This document shows, one piece after another, positions 48,535 through 57,992 of a stretch of DNA of 64,000 bases. Position 1 is the stretch's first letter. Each line of letters starts with the position of its first letter. The notes beneath the pieces were generated by a model. It saw nothing but the letters and a program-made list of their open reading frames with translations. It ran no database searches and had not been told where the DNA came from. Made by a program: the position numbers and the translations under genes. Source of the stretch: Chondromyces crocatus (GTDB lineage: Bacteria; Myxococcota_A; Polyangia; Polyangiales; Polyangiaceae); NCBI RefSeq assembly GCF_001189295.1, contig NZ_CP012159.1:6216525-6280524 (forward strand), in the 5' to 3' direction.

Positions 48535-50679
48535 TCAGAAGAGACGCCAGGGCTCCGCGCGACGTGTACCAGGCCAAGCGCCCTCGATCTCGTCGACCTC
48601 CAGCCGTCGCAGCCCGAGCGCGTACCAGAACGCGCCCGCGAGTTCGCCCCCACGCTGGTGGCGCCCGTCGGGCGTGAGGGCCACCCAGCCACCAGGGAGA
48701 GGAAGGAGGCGCGTCGGGGATCGTCGCTGCGCCAGGTCCCAGACGCAGAGGGAGCCGTCCTCCGATGCCGAGGCGACGAGCGCGTGCTCGGGATGAAAGG
48801 CCAGGGCGAGCACGCCGCCGGTGTGGCCCACCAGGTCGCCGAGAGGTTTCCCCGTGTGCGCGTCCCAGAGGCGGACCGTGGTGTCGTCCCCGCTCGAAGC
48901 GAGCCGTGTGCCGTCCGCGCTCCAGGCCACGCATCGGACCGCACCACCGTGGCCTCCGAGGAGGCCGAGGGGCGCGCCGGTTCGGGAGGACCACAGCCGC
49001 ACCGTCCCGTCCACCCCGCCCGAGGCGAGCCGCGCGCCATCCGCGCTGAAGGCCACACACACGCTCGGTCCCTCGTGCCCGCGGAGGACCTGGAGGGCCC
49101 GAGGAGGTCCTCGGCGCGCGCCGTCGTCGCTCGCTGCCCACACGCGCACCGTGGCGTCCCGCCCGACCGAGGCGACCAGCGCACCCTCGGGGTGGAGAGC
49201 GACGCCCAGCACCGCATCCTCGTGTACTCCCACCACGACCCCCTCGTGCATGCCCACCACGACCCCCAGCGGCTTCGCGGGTTGCGCTGGCCACACGCGC
49301 ACGGTCCTGTCGGCAGCGCCCGAAGCGAGCCGTGTCCCGTCGGGGCTCCAGGTCACGCTGGCGACGAGCGCCTCGTGTCCCTCCAGCGTACCCGAGGGCT
49401 CCCCGGTGCGGGCGTCCCACAGGCGCACGGTGCAGTCGAAGGCCCCCGTTGCGACCCGTGCCCCGTCGGCGGTCCAGCCGATCGCCGTCACGCCGCCGAG
49501 CTCCCCCACGATCTGCGCCGAGACGGAGGCGGTCCGGGCGGACCAGCGGGTCACGATCTCGTCGCTCGTGCCTGCGGACAAGGACGCACCGTCGGTGCTC
49601 CAGGCCACGCCGATCGACCAGCCCACATCGCCCGTGAGGTCCGCGAGCCGTGCGCCGGTCGCGGCGCTCCACAGCAGGGTCCGGGTGTCCTCCGACGCCG
49701 AAGCGAGCAGCTCGCCATCTGGGCTCCACGTGACGCCTCGGATCGAGGCCTCGTGTCCGTCGAGCTGCTGCAAGAAGGTGCCAGTCACGGCGTCCCAGAG
49801 GTCCAGGCGCGCGTCCTCCCTCCCGGCCGCGATCCTGTCTTCGCGTGGGTGCCAGGCGAGGGCGGTCACGACGCCCGGTCCATCCTCCCCGCCCACATCG
49901 AGCCGCTGTTGCGGGAGGTTCGCCACCGCGTCCCAGAGCTGCACCGGCTCCCCACGCGCAGCGGAAGCGAACCGCGCCCCTCGAGGACACCAGGCGACGC
50001 TCGTCACCTCGGCTTCGTGGCCTTCATGGATGTGGAGGAGCGCTCCCGTTCGACCCTCCCACCGCCTCAGCGTGCGGTCGCTCGAACCAGAGAGGAGCTG
50101 TCGATCGCCCTCCCCGCCCCACGAGAGGCACGTCACCGCGGCCGTGTGTCCTTCGAGCACGCGCAGCGAGAGGCGCGCGTCCTCCGCGCCAGTGCGACCT
50201 CCAGGTGCATCCCAGATCCGCACCTGCCCATCCCGAGCCCCCCAGGCGAGGTGGTCGCCCGCACCGCTCCAGGCAAGGCAGGTCACGCCAGCGGACGTCC
50301 CCTTCCCCTCCTCTTTTTCTGCCCCTTCTGCGCTCAGCGCCATCAGCGGGCGCCCCGTGTTCCCGTCCCAGAGGCGCACCCAGCCGTCGTCGGAGCCCGA
50401 GGCGAGCAGGTCTCCCGTGCGATCGAAGGCCACGCTGGTCACCCTGGCGTGATGCCCGCGCAGCACCCGCAGACCCACCCCGGAGGTGGCGTCCCAGAGG
50501 CGCACGGTCCGGTCCTCGTGGGCGGTGGCGAGCAGCTCGCGACGCGGGTGAAACGCCACGGAGAGGGCCTCGGAGCGCACCATCCACATGGGCACGGGGG
50601 TCATCGCGTCCAGCGCGCCCCGTTCGTGCGTGCCGGGCGCCGAAAGGCCGAGGCTCTCCCGCTTCTCCGCGTCGCTCAT
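48535..50679 (-). CDS. 14-repeat WD40 protein
   Basis: Taking the ATG at 50679 (with AGGATC upstream) gives 714 residues. I count 14 WD40 repeats with the usual GH...V..W/F....LASGS.D..VRLWD pattern, enough for two seven-bladed propellers. A short N-terminal part without domain precedes them, and the C-terminal module GGWVALTPDGRHQRGGELAG, FWYALGLRRLE resembles ends of myxobacterial WD40 proteins that sit next to effector domains. It has no signal peptide or enzymatic domain. The frame stays open upstream to 50943, but that part overlaps a lipoprotein gene on the other strand. The 22-bp array follows its stop. Confidence 0.88.
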   Translation of the reverse strand: MSDAEKRESLGLSAPGTHERGALDAMTPVPMWMVRSEALSVAFHPRRELLATAHEDRTVRLWDATSGVGLRVLRGHHARVTSVAFDRTGDLLASGSDDGWVRLWDGNTGRPLMALSAEGAEKEEGKGTSAGVTCLAWSGAGDHLAWGARDGQVRIWDAPGGRTGAEDARLSLRVLEGHTAAVTCLSWGGEGDRQLLSGSSDRTLRRWEGRTGALLHIHEGHEAEVTSVAWCPRGARFASAARGEPVQLWDAVANLPQQRLDVGGEDGPGVVTALAWHPREDRIAAGREDARLDLWDAVTGTFLQQLDGHEASIRGVTWSPDGELLASASEDTRTLLWSAATGARLADLTGDVGWSIGVAWSTDGASLSAGTSDEIVTRWSARTASVSAQIVGELGGVTAIGWTADGARVATGAFDCTVRLWDARTGEPSGTLEGHEALVASVTWSPDGTRLASGAADRTVRVWPAQPAKPLGVVVGMHEGVVVGVHEDAVLGVALHPEGALVASVGRDATVRVWAASDDGARRGPPRALQVLRGHEGPSVCVAFSADGARLASGGVDGTVRLWSSRTGAPLGLLGGHGGAVRCVAWSADGTRLASSGDDTTVRLWDAHTGKPLGDLVGHTGGVLALAFHPEHALVASASEDGSLCVWDLAQRRSPTRLLPLPGGWVALTPDGRHQRGGELAGAFWYALGLRRLEVDEIEGAWPGTRRAEPWRLF

Positions 50680-50776
50680 GGCGATCCTGCTGTTAGGCGA
50701 TTCCTTCTTCTCCGGATAGCGCAACCAGGTTCCGTCGTCGGGAGCTCGGGGGCCTCGTGGCCGTGGTGCGCGCTCG

Positions 50777-51103
50777 ATGGCGATCGGGCTGCTACGCTGC
50801 GCAGCGATGACGCGGGTCGATCGAATGATGGCGGTGATGGGCGCGAGCTTGTGGCTGTTCGTGGCGGCAGGTTCCAGCGTGGCGGGTTGCAGCCAGAAGG
50901 AGAGCCGTCCCAAGGGGCGTGAGGCCGACCCGACCCGCGACAAGGAATGCCGCGATCCATCCCGTCCCAGGGCTTACTTCTATCCAGCCGAGGACCGCAC
51001 CCACTACGCGCCCGACGATCCCCGAAAAGATGGGTGCGAGCTGCTCGTGGCCGATCACCTCTTCTGCTGCCCCGCCGGTACGCCGGAAACGCAGACGCCA
51101 TAA
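50777..51103 (+). CDS. small lipoprotein, function unknown
   Basis: The frame gives 108 residues from ATG 50777 or 98 from ATG 50807 (MTRVDRMMAVMG), the latter being more like a signal peptide. The lipobox is SSVAGC. The mature part is about 70 residues, hydrophilic, with cysteine pairs (ECRDPSRPR, DGCELL, FCCPAG) and no known domain. It is divergent from the WD40 gene. Confidence 0.6.
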   Translation: MAIGLLRCAAMTRVDRMMAVMGASLWLFVAAGSSVAGCSQKESRPKGREADPTRDKECRDPSRPRAYFYPAEDRTHYAPDDPRKDGCELLVADHLFCCPAGTPETQTP

Positions 51104-51563
51104 CCACACAAATTCCGCGGACCGTGGAATGCACGCCCGCGTGGAAATTCGTCGTGCGTCCACGGAATGACGCCGTTTACAGGGTGCACACCGCCGCCTC
51201 CGTGGGTCGGCTGACGGTCGATCGAGGGCATACCGAGAAGTGGACTTGCCCCCGCCGCGCGGCTTATCGATTGCGCACGATGGCGGTGTTTCTCGGAGCA
51301 ACCGAACGCCGCTGTGCCCTCGGGTGGCGCTCTTCGAACGTGAAATGAGATGGGCGGGACACGCCCGGACGCGCTGGACACGCTGGCTACAGGGGGTCCG
51401 GTAAACCATTCAGTGCCGGGCATCGTGCCGCTCGGTGGCCGCGGACATAGCATTGAATGCGTCGTGCGAATCATGCGCGCGCTCGCATCCGAGCCTTGTT
51501 TTCACCGTTGCCCCCGGCCATGCTCCTAGGAAGAGACGACCCGAGACAAGGCAAGGGAGACCT
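51104..51563. other. gene-free region before the HEAT-like gene
   Basis: No gene is supported. The 51,110-51,170 part holds short inverted motifs around cgtgga and tccacg (for example cgtggaaattcg at 51,142 and tccacg further on), which could form hairpins or an operator. The rest is featureless. Confidence 0.4.
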
Positions 51564-54188
51564 ATGTCCAAACATGATGTCCTCGACGAGCATCTCGCCC
51601 AGCAATTCCTGTGGAGGATCTCGATCCCGGACCTGATTGCGCTGAAAGAATCTCGTCCGAAGCAGTTCGTGGCGAAGGTGCAAGTGAGGGAGGCGCCCGC
51701 GGGGGAAGTCCGGGCGCGCTGGGAGCGGGTGGGGCGCGATTGCGCGGAGCTTTCGCAGCAGGTGGCGCGGACCTGGGACATGGCCCCTGGCGCACGCCAG
51801 GCGACGGCGACGGCGACGATGCTCGGGCGGGTCCGGAGGATGGGGTTCGACGTCATCGGGATGAGCGCGCACCCGGTGGAGATTCTACGGCTATGGCGGC
51901 TGGTCGCGCGGCATCACGGGGCCTTGCCCCGCAAGGGGCGCAAGGACGGGATCCACGCCCTCAGCTTCGTACCCATTCCGACCGAGTCACCCGAATTGCC
52001 GGATCTCCTGGTCGAGGCAGCGATCGCGGGGGACGAATGGCTGGCGTTCTTGCTGGAGCAGTCGCTCCAGGACGAGAGCCCCGACCGCCGCTATCCCGAG
52101 GCGAGCGAGCGGCTGGCCCAGGTGCTCGACGAGGGGCCTTCCTGGGGAGCCCAGGTCATCGCCGGGCGATTGCTGTTCGTTTTCGCCGATATCGAGGTGG
52201 CCATCCCTGCGCTGCGCCGGGCGTTGCGACGGCCGCATGCGGGGGTGCGGACGGTGGCCATTGAAGCGCTGCTGGATCGCGCGCCCCACGCCCTGACGGA
52301 CGCCGATGTGCAATGGTTGCTCGAGGACGCCGTGAAGCACCCGCCGACGCCGGCCTGTGGCACGCGGGGGCTGGAGATGATCGACGAATACGGTCGAGCG
52401 CTCATCACGGCCGTGGGACAGGTGCGGCCCGTCGAGGGCCATCGCCCGCTCGCGGTGCTCGCGGATGGCGGTGGCGTGGATGTTCGTGGGCAGCGGATAG
52501 GACTCGATGCGGGCTGGGCCATCCGGGCGCTCGCGGTGGGCTACCCCGAGCGGGCGGTGATGTGGATCGATCGGGCGCTCTACGGGGCGCGTTCGTGGCG
52601 TCGTTATGATGCGGTGGAGGCCGCAGGGTTGCTCCCCGAAGCGATGGCGCGACCTCGGCTGCTGGAGGCGGCGGCAGGTCCAGGGCGTTATCCCGTGGAG
52701 CGTGCGCAGGCGCTGTGGGTGGAGCGGTTCGAGGAGCCGTGCCCCGTGGTGCCGCTGGCAGGGCTGGACGTGGGGCTCCTCACGGGGGAGCCGAGCGAGA
52801 GCTTGCTGTCACGGCTCTCGCTGCTCCGGAGCGGCCCGGACGACGCGCGGGCGCGGATGCTGGAGGCGCTCGTGGCGGAAGCGCGGGAGACGTCCCTGGT
52901 GAGCGGCGCCGAGGTGCTCTCGCCGCTCGCGCGGGAGACGCTTTCGCTGCTCCTGTTCAACCTGCGCGATCCGGCGGTGTCCCCGAGGGGGCCGGAGCTG
53001 CCGGGCTCGGAGGAGGCGTGGGCCGAGCTCTTGCTCCGTCACTTCGGTGAGGCAGCGTTCGAGGGGCTGGCGGCGCTGGCCGCGCGCGGGGCGCGGGTCG
53101 GGGCGGATCACGAGTGGCTGGAGGTGCTCGCCGGGCTGGAGCGCAAGGGGCTGCTCACGGAGTCCTGGCGCGAGCGGCTGCGCGCGATCGCGCGGGAAGC
53201 GCTGCTCTCGCCGCTCTATCATGGCGGGACGGGGCCGCTGTACACGCTGAGCTGCCTGGGGGCGCCGGCCGATCTGGTGGAGCCACTGTGGCGCGCGGCG
53301 GTGGAGCGGCCGCAGGAAGACGAGCCCGGGGCGCCACGCTCCGCGCTCCCTTACGGGGCGTACTGGGCCGCCGAGGCGCTGGCCAAGGTGAAGGACGCGC
53401 CGGCGCTGGAGGCGCGGCTCGGCCGTGAGGCCGAGGCGGCGATGCTGGCGAAGGACTACCGGAAGCTCGAGCGGATCGTACGGATCGGGTCGCATCGCGG
53501 GACGGAGGCGGCGCTCGCGCTGGGGCTCCGTTGCCTCGACGGGGTGGACGAGGATCCGGCGTCCGAGGACGCGGCGCTCCAGTGCGGGTACGCCCTGCAA
53601 GCGGTGGGGCGCATCGATGGAGCGTGGGTGCTCGCGGCCCTGCGTCGGCCGGAGTCGCTCCGTTTTGCGCTCGCCACGCGGCTCTGCAGGCCCGAGGCCT
53701 CTCCCGAGGTGCTGGAGGCGCTGAAGGCCGCGCTGTCGTCCGACGCGCGAAGCGGAGCGGCGGCGGCCGAGGCGGCGACCGCGCTGGTCGCGCTCCAGCT
53801 CGTGACCGTGGACGACGCACGGCTCGACGGGATCCTGGAGCGGGCCGCTCCCGGGGCGCGATCGCTCCTGGCGGGGCTGCTCCTGCGGATGGGGGCACCC
53901 CTCTCGCGACTGAGGGGGCACTTCCGGGAGCTGCTCCTGGGCAAGGACGGCGCGGCGGCGATCGGCGCCTACGGGATCCTGTCGACGCAGGAGCCCGACG
54001 GGCTGCGGTCGCTGCTCGACGAGGTGTGGGCGGAGGGGCCGAACGCGGCGCTGCGAGACTGGCTCGGCTACGATCTCGGCGAACTGAACGAGATCGAGCA
54101 CTACTGGTGCCACGAGGACGAGGAGCCCTCGGGCGACGCGGACGAGGGGCTCTCGGCCGACGACGAAGACGAGCTGGATCTGGAATAG
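51564..54188 (+). CDS. large HEAT-repeat-like protein with acidic tail
   Basis: The ATG at 51564 has AAGGGAGA eight bases upstream, which fixes the start; the frame is open further upstream. The protein is 874 residues, all helical, with HEAT-like units (for example PALRRALRRPHAGVRTVAIE) and no catalytic motif, signal or membrane segment. The last about 30 residues are very acidic (EDEEPSGDADEGLSADDEDE). Acidic tails of this kind often mark protein or basic-ligand binding. I do not recognise a named family. It is distinct from the retron HEAT protein in sequence. Confidence 0.7.
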   Translation: MSKHDVLDEHLAQQFLWRISIPDLIALKESRPKQFVAKVQVREAPAGEVRARWERVGRDCAELSQQVARTWDMAPGARQATATATMLGRVRRMGFDVIGMSAHPVEILRLWRLVARHHGALPRKGRKDGIHALSFVPIPTESPELPDLLVEAAIAGDEWLAFLLEQSLQDESPDRRYPEASERLAQVLDEGPSWGAQVIAGRLLFVFADIEVAIPALRRALRRPHAGVRTVAIEALLDRAPHALTDADVQWLLEDAVKHPPTPACGTRGLEMIDEYGRALITAVGQVRPVEGHRPLAVLADGGGVDVRGQRIGLDAGWAIRALAVGYPERAVMWIDRALYGARSWRRYDAVEAAGLLPEAMARPRLLEAAAGPGRYPVERAQALWVERFEEPCPVVPLAGLDVGLLTGEPSESLLSRLSLLRSGPDDARARMLEALVAEARETSLVSGAEVLSPLARETLSLLLFNLRDPAVSPRGPELPGSEEAWAELLLRHFGEAAFEGLAALAARGARVGADHEWLEVLAGLERKGLLTESWRERLRAIAREALLSPLYHGGTGPLYTLSCLGAPADLVEPLWRAAVERPQEDEPGAPRSALPYGAYWAAEALAKVKDAPALEARLGREAEAAMLAKDYRKLERIVRIGSHRGTEAALALGLRCLDGVDEDPASEDAALQCGYALQAVGRIDGAWVLAALRRPESLRFALATRLCRPEASPEVLEALKAALSSDARSGAAAAEAATALVALQLVTVDDARLDGILERAAPGARSLLAGLLLRMGAPLSRLRGHFRELLLGKDGAAAIGAYGILSTQEPDGLRSLLDEVWAEGPNAALRDWLGYDLGELNEIEHYWCHEDEEPSGDADEGLSADDEDELDLE

Positions 54189-54273
54189 GACGGCGTACCG
54201 AGACAGCGGCCTCTCGGCCCCTGCGCTCCCAGCACAGGGTGGCGTCTCTCCGCCCTCGCGCTCCCGAGGGCCG

Positions 54274-54963
54274 CTACCCCTGCTCTTTCGTGGAGCCGTC
54301 TTCGGTCGCTGCCTTGGCCGCCATGCCGCTGGCAGAGACATCGGGCTCCCAGAGGACCTCGGGGGCCCCGAGGAGCAGCGACGCCCAGCGGCTCCAGACG
54401 AAGAGGGCGTCGCTCAGCCGGTTCAGGTAGCCCACCGGGAGCGGGTCGGCGCCGCCCTCACGGCCGAGCTGCACGCACAGCCGCTCGGCGCGTCGGCAGA
54501 CGGTGCGGGCGACGTGGAGGTCGGTGTTCAGCCGCGCGCCGCCAGGGAGCACGAAGGAGCGCAGGGTCTCGAGATCTTCCTGGGCCTCGTCGATCTCGGC
54601 TTCGAGTCGCTCGATCTCGGCCTCGGTGATGCGAGGCTGCCTGGGGTGGACGTCCTCGGGGAGGGTCGCGAGGATCGAGCCGAGGTTGAACAGCTCGTGC
54701 TGGACCCGGTAGAGCGATCGGCCCAGGGTCTCGAGCCGCTCGCGCCGGTCGGGCGCGGTGCCGGGGAGCGCTTCGAGCAAGGTCTGGCGCGCAGCGCCGA
54801 TGAAGGCGTTCAGCTCGTCGACGGTGCCGTAGCTCTCGATGCGCAGGTCGTCCTTCGGGAGCTGCTGGCCGCCTACGAGGCGGGTGAGTCCCCCGTCGCC
54901 GTGGCGTGTGTAGACGCGGTTGATGGTGATGCGCGGGGCGCGGAAGGTGCGTTCCTGGGTCAC
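54274..54963 (-). CDS. PduO-type cob(I)alamin adenosyltransferase
   Basis: The protein (229 residues from GTG 54963) is a PduO-type ATP:cob(I)alamin adenosyltransferase: YTRHGDGGLTRLVGG at the ATP site, ESYGTVDELNAFIGAAR, the helix RVQHELFNLGSILAT, and ARTVCRRAERLCVQL with the last block YLNRLSDALFVWSRWAS. It makes adenosylcobalamin. The frame is open to 55092, but the extra residues would overlap the next lipoprotein gene, so the GTG start is preferred. No other cobalamin gene is nearby. Confidence 0.9.
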   Translation of the reverse strand: MTQERTFRAPRITINRVYTRHGDGGLTRLVGGQQLPKDDLRIESYGTVDELNAFIGAARQTLLEALPGTAPDRRERLETLGRSLYRVQHELFNLGSILATLPEDVHPRQPRITEAEIERLEAEIDEAQEDLETLRSFVLPGGARLNTDLHVARTVCRRAERLCVQLGREGGADPLPVGYLNRLSDALFVWSRWASLLLGAPEVLWEPDVSASGMAAKAATEDGSTKEQG

Positions 54964-55067
54964 GTGAACGCGGTAGAGCCGGCCCGGCGCGAGGTCAACC
55001 GCGCGCTCGGTCGAATCGGTCCCGCGATGTTGACGATGCTCGGGGGGCGGTGGGAGATTGCCCGCCC

Positions 55068-56633
55068 ATGTCCTCTCTGGAATCGCGTTCACTTGGCATT
55101 GTTCGCTCGGCGCTCGCCGCCGTCATGGCGCTCACGGCGCTCACCGGCCCGCTGGGCTGCGCCGAGGAGGGGGCGGCGCGTCCCGGACCTGCGGCTGGCA
55201 CCGACGCCGCCGAGCAGGCGCGCATCGAGACGAGCCGGAAGAAGATCGACGAGGCGGCCCTCGCGATCGACGAGAAGCGCTACGCAGATGCGCGCAAGCT
55301 CCTCGGCGAGGCAGAGAAGCTGGCCATCGAGTCGCACCGCTTCGAGATCGGCGAGCAGCGGGAGAAGCTCGACAAGCGCGAGGCCAAGCTGTGGGCGAAC
55401 GACGTCTCGGAGCAGCTCGACAACAAGCAGTGCGCCGAGGCGTTCACCGCGCTGTCGAAGCAGATCGAGGAGCGCAACAGCGAGGTCTTCAAGGCCGAGG
55501 TGCGCAAGCTCGTGCAAGCGCAGGCGGCGGCGTGCGCGAGCGGCAAGCTCGACGAGCTGGCGGTGGCCGGCAAGTTCAGCGAGGCGCGGAGCTTCCTGGG
55601 CGCGGAGGGCACGCGGAAGGTGCTCGGCGACGCGGTGTGGAAGAAGCTCTCGGCGGAGACGGAGGGGACCATCGTCGAGGCCCTGGCGGGTCAGCTCGCG
55701 GACGATCTGAGGGCGAAGCGCTGGTCCGCGGCCGCCGACCAGGTGGACGAGGCGCTGAAGCGTGGCGACGCGACCGAGGCCGTCGCGCGTGCGCTGATGG
55801 TGCGGGTGCGGGCCGCGGCGGCGCCCGAGCTGATCGCGCAGGCCGCGCGCGGGGTGGGGTCGCGCAACGCCGCGGCGGACCTGAAGGAGGTCGACGCGCA
55901 GATCGCGCGCCTGGGCTGGGAGGTCCAGGCGGCCGATCTCGCGGGCGTGGCGAAGGACAAGGCGATGCCTCAGGAACTCGCCAGGAAGCGCACGGCGCTG
56001 GCGACGTACCTGGAGACGCAGCGGCTCAAGGTGAAGCCCCCGAAGAAGTCCGAGAAGCGCTGGGCCCACGGTACGGTGGCGGTGGCGCCCGCGGAGAGCG
56101 CGGAGGGGGCGTCGCGCCGGGACCTGAAGACGGGCACGCCGGTGTGGGTGATCGGGCAGACCAAGGATCTGGCGCTGATCACCGAGCAGGATCCTGGGGC
56201 CGCGGGGTTCAATGCAGCGCTGGAGCTGGCGCTGGGCTGGGTGCCGGTGGGCCGGCTCGCCGCGGAGGACACGGCGGAGTGGCTCCCGCCGAACGACCAG
56301 CTCAAGGGCGCGCAGGTGTGGGGGCCGCTGCGCGAGAAGGAGCCGCTGCTGGAGCTGGGCACCGTGACCGAGGTGAAGGGCAACGAGGTCACCGTGACCC
56401 GGCTCGCCGACGACGTGGAGGTGAAGACCACCCGCGACAAGCTGCGGAAGGGGCAGCTGGTCAAGGGGATGAAGGTGCTCACCCTCTGTGATCAGGAGAA
56501 CCAGGCGGCCACCATCTTCGAGCACGTTCAGGGGATGCGGGTGGCGCGCGTCCAGTGCGACGGCGGGCTGCAGAAGGAGCAGCCGCTGTCGTCCCTCCGC
56601 AGCCGCGCGGACCTCCTGCCGGTCAGCAAGTGA
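55068..56633 (+). CDS. coiled-coil lipoprotein with C-terminal beta domain
   Basis: The ATG at 55068 (TGGGAG upstream) gives 521 residues with lipobox LTGPLGC. The mature N-terminal half is a long helical/coiled-coil region of repeated KxLxEAEKLA type, with three cysteines. From about residue 345 on there is a beta-rich part (VWVIGQTKDLALITEQ, LGTVTEVKGNEVTVTRLADD) that resembles SH3-like or Tudor-like folds. No enzyme motif is seen. A hairpin terminator lies between it and moeB. Confidence 0.75.
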   Translation: MSSLESRSLGIVRSALAAVMALTALTGPLGCAEEGAARPGPAAGTDAAEQARIETSRKKIDEAALAIDEKRYADARKLLGEAEKLAIESHRFEIGEQREKLDKREAKLWANDVSEQLDNKQCAEAFTALSKQIEERNSEVFKAEVRKLVQAQAAACASGKLDELAVAGKFSEARSFLGAEGTRKVLGDAVWKKLSAETEGTIVEALAGQLADDLRAKRWSAAADQVDEALKRGDATEAVARALMVRVRAAAAPELIAQAARGVGSRNAAADLKEVDAQIARLGWEVQAADLAGVAKDKAMPQELARKRTALATYLETQRLKVKPPKKSEKRWAHGTVAVAPAESAEGASRRDLKTGTPVWVIGQTKDLALITEQDPGAAGFNAALELALGWVPVGRLAAEDTAEWLPPNDQLKGAQVWGPLREKEPLLELGTVTEVKGNEVTVTRLADDVEVKTTRDKLRKGQLVKGMKVLTLCDQENQAATIFEHVQGMRVARVQCDGGLQKEQPLSSLRSRADLLPVSK

Positions 56634-56638
56634 TCTTC

Positions 56639-56673
56639 GCGCCTCGCGCGGATTGACGCGCCGCGCGAGGCGC
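56639..56673 (+). terminator. strong hairpin after the coiled-coil lipoprotein gene
   Basis: gcgcctcgcgcgg (56639-56651) pairs perfectly with ccgcgcgaggcgc (56661-56673), 13 bp with a 9-nt loop. No T-tract follows, so it is a candidate terminator or RNA stabiliser only. Confidence 0.6.
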
Positions 56674-56729
56674 CTACAACGCCAGCAACCAGGAACGACC
56701 CGGAGCTCGTTTCCCGCCAAGGAGCCCTG

Positions 56730-57896
56730 ATGCCCACGACCTACAGCGACCTGATGGCCAACGTCCGTTCGTCGATCCGCGAGGTGACGCTCGGCGATCT
56801 CAAGCGTCGCCTGGACGAGAAGGAGCCGATCACGCTCATCGACGTGCGCGAGAAGGAGGAGCACCGCGCCGGGTACATCCCCGGGGCGATCTCGATCCCG
56901 CGTGGCTTCCTGGAGATTCAGGTCGAGCAGAAGGTGCCCGATCGCGCGGCGAAGATCGTGGCCTACTGCGCAGGCGGGACGCGCTCGGCGCTCGCGGCGA
57001 AGACGCTGCAGGACCTCGGCTACACCAACGTGGAGAGCGCGAACCCGGGGTTCACGCGGTGGAAGGATCTCGGCTACCCGGTGGAGGCGCCGCCGCAGCT
57101 CACCGACGCGCAGCGGGACCGGTACTCGCGGCACCTGCTCTTGCCGGAGGTCGGCGAGGTCGGCCAGGCGAAGCTGCTCTCGGCGCGGGTGCTCTTGCTC
57201 GGCGCGGGAGGCCTGGGGAGCCCGGCGGCGCTGTACCTGGCGGCCGCTGGCGTGGGCACGATCGGGCTGTGCGACGCCGACGTGGTGGATGCGTCGAACC
57301 TGCAGCGCCAGATCCTGCACGCGACCTCGCGCGTGGGCGAGCCCAAGGTGGACAGCGCCGAGAAGGCCCTGCGGGACCTGAACCCGGACGTGAAGGTGGT
57401 GAAATTCCAGGAGCGGCTCGACAGCTCGAACGTCGACCGGATCTTCGAGGGCTTCGACGTGATCGTCGACGGCTGCGACAACTTCCCCACCCGCTACCTC
57501 GTGAACGACGCGTCGGTGTGGAAGAAGAAGCCCGTCGTCCACGGGTCCATCTTCCGCTTCGAGGGCCAGGTGACGACGTTCCTGGCCGGGGAAGGTCCCT
57601 GCTACCGCTGCCTGTACCCCGAGCCGCCGCCGCCCCACCTGGCCCCGAGCTGCCAGGAGGCGGGGGTGCTCGGGATCCTGCCCGGCGTGGTGGGCGTGAT
57701 CCAGGCGACGGAGGCCATCAAGCTGATCCTCGGGCGCGGGACGCCGCTCATCGGCCGGCTGCTGACCTACGACTCCTTGCGGATGAAGTTCGGCGAGCTT
57801 CGGCTGCGGCGGGACAAGACCTGCCCGGTGTGCGGCGAGAACCCGACCATCAAGGAGTACATCGACTACGAGGGGTTCTGCACCATCCCCACCTGA
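56730..57896 (+). CDS. moeB: rhodanese-MoeB/ThiF adenylyltransferase fusion
   Basis: The 388-residue protein has an N-terminal rhodanese domain (residues about 20-110; LIDVREKEEHRAGYIPGA, active Cys in AYCAGGTRSALAA) and a C-terminal E1-like domain with the ATP loop LLGAGGLGSPAALYLAAAG, LQRQILH, and zinc cysteines in CYRCLYP and CPVCGEN. Such enzymes adenylate a ThiS/MoaD C-terminus and pass sulfur to it. In the common MoeZ type the rhodanese is C-terminal, so the order here is reversed. Candidates for sulfur-carrier partners are elsewhere in the genome. Confidence 0.92.
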   Translation: MPTTYSDLMANVRSSIREVTLGDLKRRLDEKEPITLIDVREKEEHRAGYIPGAISIPRGFLEIQVEQKVPDRAAKIVAYCAGGTRSALAAKTLQDLGYTNVESANPGFTRWKDLGYPVEAPPQLTDAQRDRYSRHLLLPEVGEVGQAKLLSARVLLLGAGGLGSPAALYLAAAGVGTIGLCDADVVDASNLQRQILHATSRVGEPKVDSAEKALRDLNPDVKVVKFQERLDSSNVDRIFEGFDVIVDGCDNFPTRYLVNDASVWKKKPVVHGSIFRFEGQVTTFLAGEGPCYRCLYPEPPPPHLAPSCQEAGVLGILPGVVGVIQATEAIKLILGRGTPLIGRLLTYDSLRMKFGELRLRRDKTCPVCGENPTIKEYIDYEGFCTIPT

Positions 57897-57904
57897 CGCA
57901 CGTC

Positions 57905-57923
57905 GCCGGGCAGCGCGCCCGGC
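57905..57923 (+). terminator. hairpin after moeB
   Basis: gccgggc (57905-57911) pairs with gcccggc (57917-57923) over a 5-nt loop, followed by a C/T-rich run. It is nine bases beyond the moeB stop and could end that transcript. Confidence 0.6.
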
Positions 57924-57992
57924 CCGTCCCCTTCCCCGCCTTCGTGTCCCCCTCCCCTTCGTGACGTGAGCGACCGACCTGCGTGACGCGCG

